This document shows, piece by piece, positions 23,801-36,500 of a DNA stretch of 64,000 bases. The stretch is from Diphasiastrum complanatum. Lineage: Eukaryota > Streptophyta > Lycopodiopsida > Lycopodiales > Lycopodiaceae. The notes below the pieces were generated by a model. The model was not told the DNA's origin. It was given only the letters and a program-made list of their open reading frames with translations, and did no database searches. The position numbers and the translations under genes were made by a program. Within the stretch, counting starts at the first letter, position 1, and each line of letters starts with the position of its first letter. Where the stretch lies: contig CM055095.1 in assembly GCA_029204225.1 (NCBI GenBank), forward strand, positions 35,117,078 to 35,181,077, in the 5' to 3' direction.

Positions 23801-26800
23801 GAGTCATTTACCGGTTATTAATCGATTAGGCTTTAGTGATATACAACCGGGTTTATTTCAATCTCTCCAAGGACTTTTTGAGTACGATCCTTTTTCTGGA
23901 AAGTATTGGCAACAAGTACTTTCTGGGTTCGATTCGAGTAAGCAGGATTCCTCGAATCAAGGAAAGATTGAAATGGATTTGCTATACAGAATGGGATCTT
24001 ATTTCGTAAGGGCAAAGTATGTGTACCGAAGAATGACACGGTTAGGGCCCAAATCTTGCATGAGTGTCATGATAGTCCATGCGCAGGACATCCGGGTATA
24101 CAAAGAACAACTGATTTAGTTAGGCGGCACTTTGGTGGCCTAAGCTGAAAAGTCAAGTAAAGACTTATGTACTTAAATGTACTAAGTGTCAGTTAAATCA
24201 AGCTGAAAGGCTAAACGCTAGTGGCCTATTGCATCCATTGGATATTCCTACTGGAAAGCGGGGAAGTATATCTATGGATTTTGTGGTCGGGCTTCCACGT
24301 ACAGGAAAGGGCCATGATTCTATTTGGGTCATTGTTGATAGACTTACGAACTTTGCTCAATTTATCCCAACTAAAGCTACGGTTAAAGCTTCAGAACTAG
24401 CCCAACTTTTTGTTGAGAAGCTTTTTCGACTATACGGGCTGCCTTGCGATATTGTCAGTGATCGTGACCCACAATTCACTGGGTGCATGAACAAACAACA
24501 CTGTTGAGAGATGACAATTCTAGGTAAGGAATAACTTAGTGTTTGTGAGAAACTCATGTATGAATTACTACCCAATCACAGCATGCATCATCAAGAGGAA
24601 TTTAAAGAAGAGGAACGACTGCCACATAAGTGAAGGTTTTGTCTAGCCCATGATCGGAAAAAACATGTTAATTTGCAGTTTCTCATTAAGATTAATCGAA
24701 CCCATCAAGTGAGAAAGGAAGCCTAGCAAGGTAGCTATCATGATATGTGGAACAAGGAAAGAATCAGCAACCTTGCCTTTGTGCAGAGCTATACATTGCC
24801 ATTTTGGAAAAAGAGTTTCATCTTAAGAATGTAAAGTTTCATCGTAAGAATGTAATGAAAAGCGTATGAGAGTTGTCAACCCACCATGGAGAAGAACGAT
24901 GTATTATCCTAATACTACCAATTGGGGTATAAGTAAACTGATGAAGAGGAGCATGCAAGTTGTAGCTCTTCAATTATTGACACAATTGATGTCATTCAGC
25001 TATAAAATAAGAATTGTGTATAGTGCTACAGAAGAGGATGAGGATGAAGATCTTGATTGCTCATTGGCTGCCAACAACTTTCAAATCTATGCGAGGGAAA
25101 AAAGCTGATGTGCGAATACACAATAACCAACTCTTGAATTTCATTGTTGCTACCAAGCCAAAATCAGAACGTGTTTGCTTCTTAGCACTAAAAACAATCC
25201 GATAGTTCTTTCCAAAAGAATTTGTTCCATACATATGGAATGGAACATACACTACAAAAATGTACAAAACAGGTATCTGACTTGTATACATCAATAAGTT
25301 CTTCCACACTTCAGTTGTCAAAGATGGTCATTAGAAATAAGGCTCATACGTCCAAGTCAAGACCTTACCGGCAGCCGCAAGAATCCGCCAACTCAGTGCA
25401 AGTCCCCCTAGATATGCAAGCAATATTCCAATTGTCACTGCCAACTTTTCAGTCAAAAACAAAGGAACAACAGTTAACTAGTTGGTACTCGGGCACAGAA
25501 GCAGTAGCAAAGCTTAAGCTCACCAATCTAATACCAAACAACAGTTAACTAGTTGGTAATCGGGCACAAAAGCAATAGCAAAGCTTAAGCTCACCAATCT
25601 AATACCAAACAGAGCACATATTTGCATACTTTACTTGTCCTTCACACCTATATCTCAAATCAAAACAGCATATACCTGGTTCATGGCCCCAAGACTTCCT
25701 CTTAGATGTCTGGGAGCAATTTCAGCAATGTAGATGGGAACCTACAACATGGTATGTATTGCAACACAGGAATCAAAGCAAAGATTGCCTCAAATGCCCC
25801 ATCAAACAACCTTAGAACTGCCTCAATCAAGTATGCCATACTACAAAATCTCTTGAAGCAACAGTCCCCCCCCTCTATGTCTCTGATAAATAGGATCAGG
25901 AATAGTCAATTGCTAACTTTTTCAGGGAGCTTGCAATCATACATAACATTAAACATACAATACGCAGATAGTGTGTAGGTTTGGTTAATGCTTGAATATG
26001 GCATTTACATGGTTATATGCAGGGAAAATACCTATAGAAATAAATAAAAAATCTGCCTATCTTTTTAAAACATCAAATAAGACAAGCAACTTGCTTAAAA
26101 GCATCGATACAAAAACATCCCTCGTAGGCTCATAATGCAGATCTTCCCTGAACAGAAATATTAGTGCCTTGATACATGAATATGTCTATAACAAGCAGGC
26201 CACATGTTTTGAATTCCATGTCAACTAGGCATGGTCACAGTAGCTGACTAGATATTCAATCAACTGACGATATCATTGCACGCGGACCATGCTGCATGGT
26301 TGCTTGCTCAGCAGATACATGGTTTTCAAAGTTGGTAAAACCCTTGTGAAAATCTGATTAGGCACTTACAGTAAAAGACAAAACACCGACGCCAAACCCA
26401 AGCAAAAATCTTCCAGTGCATAAGACAAACACGTCCTGCAAAAGATTGTAAAATGTGAGTAGCTTCTTTTATCTTTATTATATATTTTAAAGTTGGGTAG
26501 TTTAACAAGTAAATCATAGAAATAACCAAAACAGAATCACCAAAATATGGTACTTTAAAAGTATTACCAGAAGATATGAAGGGAACTATTTTGACACAAA
26601 TATTGGCTTAATGCAACCACATCAAGCACAAATACATAATAGAGTGCCAAATGTTGCTCATTGAGTATCAATGTCATAGTTACAAGCTAAGATTCACTAG
26701 CTATGCCAAAGCAGACTTCGGCTAGAAAGCATGAAAGAAAGAATATTTAATGAGGCTAAAGACGAGCAATCATCATCAACTGAATAAAAGACTACAATGC

Positions 26801-29800
26801 TGCCCTATATATACCCTACCAATGAACCCGAAAGTAGGATTCAAAAATAAAGGAAGGCAGAAGATTTGGAGGGAAAATAGTGCGCCCCCCAAATAGGAGG
26901 ACCCCAACTCCAAACCCTAAACCCTAAACCCTAAAAATGTGACCAAATAGGGCCCAAGGCCAGTACATGAATAAAAAGGGCCCATAGGCCTGCTTATGCA
27001 TAATAAATGGATGCGACAAATGTAATGAGCCGAGTCCAAAACTCTCCCCTGCAAAAAAACAAAGCCCTCCACCGGCTAGCAAGCATAATGACTATCTCAA
27101 AAACAACAATGTAAGTACGCTAAATACTGAAAAAGCATGAACTAATGGAACTACTAATGGAGAGGACATAAGTCGTCACAACAGATACCCCACAAGCAGC
27201 ATACAAGTGTAAAGCAAGTACTAAGCAACTACTATAATAATGAGATGTAGATGCAAAAAAGAAATAGCCACAGCTAGCCGAATCATGAGGTAGAGGGAAA
27301 ATCTGCAACGATATCCGTGGTAGATGAAATAACCAAGGCCATGAGGGCTCGAGCCTAATTTGCCAATGGTGTATGATAAACAACATCAATAGGCTCCCAT
27401 GTGGCCTCCTCAATAGAATGACCATCCCACTGTACCAAAAACTGAATCTGCCAGTGGCGCCGACTATGTTGAAGGGGAACCTGGTGAACGGCAGCTGGTA
27501 AGAGAGGGAACAACACAGGATCTGTAGGAAATGTAAGATCGCGAGGAGCATCATCCTCAATGACAGCACGTAACAAACTAACATGAAAGGTATCACAGGC
27601 ACGTGTAGAAGCAGGCAACTGTAAACGATATGTAACAGGACTGAGGCACTCCAGAATACGATAAGGCCCATAATAACATGATGCAAGCTTCTCAATAGAA
27701 GCGTGGCCCTGAACAAAATGATGTCACGCAAACGTAGCCGGAGATAAACCATATCACCAACCTGAAACTCAACATGACGACGATCGCGATCAACAGAAGT
27801 CTGATAGCGCTGCTGGACATGCTGTAAATGAGTAGTAGCCCTAGCAATAAGCTCCCGAGTACCTGATAAGAAAGAAGCAATGGTGACCCGAGTATCATTA
27901 GGAGGAAGAGGCATCCCTGAAAAAAGAGGAGCATACCCATGAGCCAATAAGAAAGGAGAAACTCCAGTGCTGGTACTAACAGAGCTATTATAGCTATACT
28001 CTGCCAAACAAAAATGTTGATCCCAATCCTTCCCAAATGAGAAACAAAATGTTGAAAATAATCCTCAAGGATCCGATTAAGGACCTCAATCTACCCATCA
28101 GCAGTAGAATGATAAGCGGTACCCAAAAGGAGCTATACATCTAAAATACGCATAAGCTCAATTCAAAAGGTAGATGTAAACTTACTATCCCGATGGTGGC
28201 ATCAAGAATAAGATCAATATGGTGGTTGACATCACGTAATGGCGGAGACGTAGGTTCTAAAAAGACAACAGAATACCTATGCAATAAATCAGAAATCACC
28301 TGAGGAAGAGGACCCACAGATGGTGAAAGAGAAGCAGCAACTGATGTACTCTGAATAGAAAGAAGAGCTGCACCCTGAGCCTTTGGCAAGCTATGCATAA
28401 ACTGCTTCCCGGTAACCAACTGATAGTCACCCTGGGAATCAATACCAGCAAGTGAATAATGCTGACCAGCATGAGTAAAGGAAAGTGTCTGCTGAGAGAG
28501 ATCCACAGCAACAGTACCACGTGAAGAGAACCAGTCTGCACCAAAAATAATCTTATAGCGCTCCAGAGGAATGATGTAGAAATCTGCCTGACCAGAAAAG
28601 TCACCAATGCGATAAGCCAAGCCCTGAAACATCTGAGAACTGAGAAAAGAATGGGAGCTAGCAACCTCAACACTGAGAGGCTGGGAAGCAGGAACAGGTG
28701 TAGCATGAATCCTGGTGGAAATGAATGTGTATGGCCTATCTCTACTAAAGCAATATACTCTCGCCCCAAAATGCGGACACGTAACCGAATAGAGCGAGAA
28801 CCAGGACGCCCATCCCAAGTAGCATAAGCAAGCTGTGCATGGCAAGTGGCAAGAGCAAGATCAGCAGGAAGCAAATCAGCCGGCACATCAACAGGAGGTG
28901 GGTCAAAATTATCAAAAATTTGGATGTGAATGTCAGAATCATCAGGAGTAATGGCCTCATGGTAAAAAGCAATTGTAGTAGTCTGAATTTTCCAACAAGT
29001 GTACTTTCGTTTTAGGGTTCATTAATGATGAAATTAATGATGCATGCCGGTTCTCTACAATGATTTATGATTCTAGGCTATGTTTTGGTTGCTTGGTTTT
29101 TCATGCTTTTTGGCACAAAATAGATAGTAAGAACCAAAATCCAGCAGGATCAGATCAATTAGATGGTTGTAATTCTGTAAATTGGTTTGCATGTGTTAGA
29201 GAAAGTATTGTATGTCATGAATTTTCATTTTATTGTGATGAAAAAACCGGAAAATAGCCAAAAATCATCATTTTTGCTTGTTTTTTCATAAAGTTGGATA
29301 GTAGGTGGCTGTAAAACGCCATGTAGAGCTTGTAAAGAGGTGGACCAAAGTCTTTTGAAGCTTTCCCTGAAGTTGGAACCAAGAATTCCAGCAATTGAGC
29401 TTGTAGGAAGTCAAAAAGTTCAAAAAATGACCATTTTTGGTGATTTCTGGGGGATGGATCTCTCCATCTCCATAAGAAGATCATTCTGGAATTACTTACA
29501 GTAGGATTAGCATTCCTTTTTACCTTCCCAGCAAGCTATCAGACCTGTAAAATGATGGCCGATGGCTTATGCACCATCTCCATCAAGTTTGAAGCTATTT
29601 TGACTTCTACAAATCAAGAAATCTTCGTTCTCAGCCTATACTACATCCTAGGATCAATATGAATGCTTCATGGAAGTCTAATTGATTGTTTAAGACTGTT
29701 GCTAGCATCGATTTTGGGCTAGGATGGGTGTTTGCACGTTTTTGCATGATATTGTCTTGTGGAAATGCACCCTACTACAGATTTTCTGACACTCTAATCT

Positions 29801-32800
29801 TGCACGTGTGAAGCCTAGGTGGCAGGCTGATGTGGCAAGCATCTTGTTCACTTGGTCTCCCTCTGTAATGAGCTTTAGTACTGTGCTTGCATGGATTGGT
29901 TGCATGCTGATTCTCAGAGTGATTTTGACGTGTATGAGAGATTTACAATCGATTTGAGTGGTCATACGCATGTGCTCTGACAGTTGGGTCACAAATCAGT
30001 GTTAATGGTTGACAAATTCCGTAAAACTGAAGTTTACGTAAAAAATTCCGGAATGACATTTTGTGACTGATGTAGTGTGCTTTGCATGCCAGTTTGACAT
30101 TGAGTTAGTAACATTAGGAATCAGACAGTGTTTCGATTTTTTCGATTTCGATTGCCTTTTGTACTAACAGTATTTTCGTCATAATTTTCGAATTACGTAA
30201 AATTGAGTTTTCCGAAAAATCGAAATTTATTTTTTTGTTATCTATGGGATCAATTCAGATTAGTGAATTGATTAAACTGAGTTTATCAGTCAGAATTGAT
30301 CAAAGTATTTTTACTAAGTCTAAATTATTTCCCGGTGATAGATAAGTTAAAATTGACAGAAGGAACCGCAATGAAATTGCCGACAGATTTTACTGTACTG
30401 TCATTTTAACTTTTGGAGTTGAGAACTCCTAGATTGAAAGTTAGAATATGAATTTTTTTCCTTTTTAGTTGAATTTCAGTTTGGTAAAAATTTGAAATCA
30501 GTTACTTGTTTGATAGTTTTCTAATTGAGGTTGATCGCTAGAAATCCGGCAAGTGAACATTTGTGCAAGATACTCGTTAAATTTGATTAAAATCGTCAAA
30601 CAATATGAAATGACCAAGTTGAATGAGTGGCAATAGTATTCTTTATCTAGACCGTAAATCTGACAGGATACGGTTCAAGAATTACTGAAATCCTATTGGT
30701 GGGATTTCCATTCATGTAATTTCATATTCTATATTGGATAGGTTTTGTCAATATTAACGGAGTAATGCCAAACCAGTCAATAAAAAGGAAAAACAGTCCA
30801 ATTTCATTAAAAAATTTGTAATAATAGGAATTACATAACTAATTTCATTTCTAGTAAAATCCTATGGTGAATTATATTCAAAAGATCAAACTAGTATTGT
30901 TTCACATACTAGTAAATGATTTTTTATATATCAGATATTCAGCCCAGGTATAGGACAGAAATGAAATTGTTTCGGACTTTTTCCTACAGTAATTAATTTT
31001 TAAACATTTACTAATGTCGTTACGTCTTCTTGGTACCTTAGCTGAATAGATTTTCAAGGAACTAAAAATTCTAAGGAGGGAAGAAGAGTGACAACAGAGG
31101 TAGGCATGCCAGTCATCCGAATAAATGGATTCTCCAATGTTTGGGAACAAGAGATAATATCCTATAGTGATTATAGGACAGCCAGATGGTCAATGGATCT
31201 CTAGAATATCAGATAAGACGATTAAGGGTTTTCTGGAAGGAAAAGTTGATGGTATTGGACATCAGTAATTTTGGAAAGGGAATTATAGGACTGTAAAGAT
31301 CTGATGATCATTGGTGTGTTTTAGTACCTAGTCGCGATATGGGAAAGAAGAAAACCATCCAATCAAATGTGGGGTATTTTGGGAAATTTTGAGGTTTAAT
31401 GTTTCATTTTGATTGGAATAGAAGTAAGTTTGATCAGAATTTAAGTCTGAGAGTTCTATATTGGGTCAACCTAATCTTAGTTGAAGTACTAGGATCAGAG
31501 AGGGGTTGATTGAGTGGAAGAGATTATGAAATTAGAGGTAAGTTGGATTGGAAAACTGTTGAGAGTGAATGTTATATGTTATTTACTCATGAGAAATAGA
31601 AAATCTTTTGTAGCTGAGTTACAAGATCTCAATGAGATATGTGAGTAACATATGTGGGTTTTGGAGGAATCTGCCAGGTAAGAATGTGTTTATGTACTGG
31701 GTCATAGTGAGATTATTCTCATATGTGCATGATTGATCTTGTATGAATATACTGTGTAATCCTAGTTACTAAGGTTATTTGGTGCACTTAACCTAGTCGG
31801 TGAACATGAACATATGATCAAGTATTGTTTTGACAGATACTTGCAGAGTTACAAATCTTTGTATGGAAGATTTATGGATAAATTTATAAATGATTTGGGT
31901 AAGGATCTAAATGTGGTGTCATACTAGTATAATTGAATTCTTCACCTAGACATTTGAGATTTCTGAATCATTGGCAATTAACTTGAGTAGTTGATTACTC
32001 CAGGATGAAGTTAATTGGTAAAACGATCAGCGTGATGTGGATTCACCGGGAACTGATGGTTTTTGAATTATATTGCTTGTCAGACGCATGATTAGTGATC
32101 ATTTGGGTCGATCAGTTAAAATTATGTGCATTGGATATACAGTATTCTTGGGATAGAGTATTCCTTAGTTAAGGAATAGACTCAGCTCATTAGTGATTGT
32201 ATCCTAGAGAGATCAAATGGATAACGAATCATAATGAATCCAAGAATAATAACTGAATTGGGTATCTAGATTTGATTCTAGACAAGAATCTAAAGTTTTT
32301 TGTAGTTGAAGATGATTGTCATTATCATTTTAGTATGCTTTCTGTCTTCAATTACCAGTGGTTTATGGAACTTGAAAATCTAGCACTTCTGTCAGAGAAT
32401 CATGTTAGGAGAATGTTCCTAAAATCCCGTGTTTTCCTATTGGGAAAGATTTTGGAATGATTCTTACTTTTTTTGAGTTATATTGGACATATACTCCAGT
32501 ATCCTATAAATGATTATGGTTTTGGATTCCAAAAAGTTATGATTGACAACTCATTCGAATCTAGATATTTATGGTTGACGGATCATAAACTTAGTGGATT
32601 ATAAGGAATTGTAATGATTCTTAAGTGTGATGATTAATTCTTGATCTATTATTTGAGTAAGAATTCAAATCAGTGTTTTGAATCTCTCTACTCCAGAATT
32701 TTATTTGAGGACCTATGGATCTCATAGATATTCTCACAAGATAAGTATTTTATTTGTGGGGAATTTAATTTATCTAGTGGATGTTATTCTACTACAGTTT

Positions 32801-33467
32801 ATGGTCTGCAGATGCTTGAGTACAGTTCTTCATTTGAATTGGATCTCTAGTTATCATAGGAGACAGACAAGTCTATTAAGATGAATGAATGCTATTTTCT
32901 TGCATTTGGTGCTAGAAACAGGAGCATTTAACTCAAAAAAGTATTTGTGATACTCAGAGTTGAGTTTTAATCATTCTATATCTAAATGATTCTCCTAGAG
33001 ATTCTAAATGAATGAATTATCATATCTTAGAATTTAGATTCTAAGGATATTTGTACTTGAAAGCTTATGAATTGTCTATCAGAGTTGTAGATAATTTCAG
33101 ACTGTAATTATAATTATTTTATTTCTTTAATTTTAATCTCTTAAGTTAGGATATTTCACCTAGTGTTTCATGTAAGCAATTTAGATCTGTGACAAACATG
33201 AGGGTCTGGGCTAGACGTGGCCTTTTCGCGTCCGCGTCCGACGCCCGGACCCAGACGTGTCCGACCCTTAGACGCAGGGTCGGACGCGTCCAAAAAAAAT
33301 TTGAAATTTTTTTGCTGCACGCGTCCGGGGCTCAGAACGCATCCGCGGCCCAGAATGCGTCCGGGCCCCGGACGCGTTTTTTTTTTTTCTAAAAAAAAAA
33401 CAGGGGCGCGCGGGCAGCGGAACTGTCCGCAGAAGCCCGAAGGTGAGAGAGAGGAGAAAAGGAGGGC

Positions 33468-33537
<70 letters not shown>

Positions 33538-36500
33538 GATGTTACTAACTTGTGGTGAATGTAACCCGGATGGAAAATTTATTGCTTAGTGCACTTTTCA
33601 AACCTGAGTTGTACTCCAGTGCAGAGATTATCTCTGAGTACTTGTTTGATGTGAAAGTTAGACTAAGGAAAAATAGATGGACATTGAAAGTTAAAAGAAT
33701 TGTTCATGTTATTTTTTCCTGTTTAGAGAGCTTCTAAGGATAGAAGCAGTTTAAGGAGGGAAGAATGTTATGTCCATGGCCAGTAAGTAGGATTCAGTAT
33801 ACTCCTAGTCTTGGATACACGGTACTTCAGTAAATCAAGCTGTTAGTTATGCCAAGTCATACTGGATGTGACCCGAAAGTAACTAATATCCTGTGAGGCC
33901 CAGAACACACTAAATGGAGTTTAGACAAGGTATGAGACAGTGTAAGCATGTGTAGAGTTATCAATAGCAATTCCATGAATAGTTGCTTAGGACTCTATTC
34001 TAGGTGAATCTCTGTATAGGGAACTTAGGGCTATGCATGGCTATGTGCCCAGGTTGCTTTTGGCTTTATATATTGAGGCCAACCTCGCCCTACTCCTCAT
34101 TGTGATCATTGATTCATTGCCAGGGTTTCACTCTACCTTCATGCTTCTTAATCCTTGGCTTGGGGGTGAAGCTTCTAGAGTTAATTGGTTGCTCCATAGT
34201 GTGTTTTCCATTGTGTTTTATCTTGTAAGCAGGATCTTAGGGAACTTCCCTTATAAGGAGGCCGGAAGGATGATACATCATACCGTAAAGAACCTCTAAG
34301 ACCAGCAATAAAGCATGAAATAAGCTCAATAGGGTGGAGATCACCAAAAAGGTAAGAAAGCTCAGTAAATTGGTCAATATAAGCAGTCAACTCACCAATA
34401 TGGGTAAGGCTGCGAAACAGATCACGTTGGCGAACCAGCCACTGGGGGTCAATCATAGCCATACGAAGGTCATGAGGAAAGGGCCATATATGCAACCCCT
34501 CGCGAGCAAGCTCAGAACGATAAACACACCACCAAGTCTGAGCTCGACCATCTAGATGTAATGCAGCCAACTGGACCTTCTGGGTTTCAGTCTTGGGATA
34601 CATAAGAAAATAGGTCTCTAATGTAAAGAACCAATTCTCCAAAATATTCCCATCAGACGAACCAGAGTAAGTGGTAAGCTGGATGCGATCACGAAAATCA
34701 CGAGCAAAATGTGGCTCATGACTTCGAGGAAAAGTAGGGGAGGGAAAACCTGGTCGTACTAAGGGAAATCCAGGTGGTGGTGCATGAGACCATAAGGAGA
34801 GCCAAAAAGACTACCACCATATGAAGACTGACCAAACGTACTACCAAAAGCACCTCCTGAAGATGAAGAGGGAGAGGCAGTAGTCGGACTCAATATGGGG
34901 AATAAAGGGGTTTTGCTAGGACGATGAAGGGTCTCTGGTAGTGTGGTATCCCCTCGAGGCAAAACGGTCTCAAGGCTAGAAAGGACACGATCGATACAAC
35001 TCTCAAGGTGATCCATGCGAGCATCAATGTGCGTAAAATGATTGTCTAAAGAGCTCTGTGGTGGATCGTCCGCTAAGGAAGTAGCCATAGGTGATAAGGA
35101 AAAAACAAAACCCGAGGGAGAGAACGTTCGATATTCCCAGAAAACACCGAAATCGTACAAAAACAACCAGGAAAGATGGAATAGGACAGCTAATTAAGGG
35201 CTGAAAAAGGCTGGAAATGTGTAGAACTAGCAAGAAATGAAGCTAGAAAAAGAGAAAACAATGCTGGAAAATACCTCCGAATGTGTGAGTAATGCACGAT
35301 AGTGATGGCTGAAGAGAAGTGTCCACGCCGCCACGCTGAAAACTGTCGCCAACGTAGAAGAGGTAATGGCTGGAAAAATGACCAGAAGTAGGCACCAATA
35401 GAAGATGTAGATGGGTTGGAAATGGGCTAAAATTTGGACAGCAAATGGGCAAAAGTGAAGAGGTAAGAAGGTGCTGGAAAAGAGGCAAAAAGGCTGGGGT
35501 TTTGGGACAACAAATGGGCCATGTAAGAGGGTGCTGGAAAAGAGGCAAAAAGGCTGGGGTTTTGGGACAGCAAATGGGCAGCCTACTCAAGAAAGTGCTC
35601 TAATACCAAGTCACGAGCTAAGATTCACTAGCTATGCTAGAAAGCAGGACTTAGGCTAGAAAGCATGAAAGAGAGCAATCATCATCAACTGAATAAAAGA
35701 CTACAATGCTGCCCTATATATACCCTACCAATGAACCCTAAAATAGGATTCAAAAATAGCGCCCCCGAAATAGGAGGATCCCCACTCCAAATCAATATGA
35801 CCAAGTTCTAAAAATGTGACCAAATAGGGCCCAAGGCCAGTACATGAATAAAAGGGGCCAATAGATCTGCTTATGCATAATAAATGGACACGGCAAATGT
35901 AATGAGCCGAGTCCATAACTTCACGTCTAGAATAATATCGGACATAACAAAGAAGACATGCAATCCTCATTCCTCAACCCGTTTTATCCAATTTTAGAGT
36001 GTTGATCTAATTGATCTAAGATTGATTTCCAAAATCATTTCCTAAGATTGTCATCAAGTTGACCACTATCAAGAATTTTCATCATCTGAAGAATTTTTTA
36101 GAAAATGGTAGAAGGTGACGAAGATGTGAATTATGATATTCCACCACCCCGTCCTATCATCATACGATCAGCTCCTTTGGAGATCCCAAAACATAATGGT
36201 GTCACAGATCCAGTCAGATTTCTTAAGATCTATATAGAATCTTGCGAGGTCTATGATGAAGTTAACCCAGAGGACAAGCTCAAGTTTCCAATGGCACTTA
36301 CAGGAGCAACGCAAAACTGGTCCTATAATCAAGCTCCAAAAGAACGTGCTGATTGGGAGGTCGTTAAAGTTGCCTTAATCATGCGCTTTAAGCCAAGGAC
36401 GTTTCTTGAAGATCAGTTCCTATTGCTGAGCAAGATCCAGATGGGGAAAAGGAGATGGTTCGAGATTATATCGAACATATCAAACATCTTAGATGAAAAT

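Noticed and set aside
28991-33188. Search for a further host gene in the ORF-poor 4-kb stretch
   Set aside because: No exon-like segments with splice borders and recognisable protein were found. The flanks show it is the interior of an LTR element.
33217-33558. 113-codon Arg/Glu-rich ORF
   Set aside because: Translation of the CGTCCG block and the AG microsatellite. No support as a gene.
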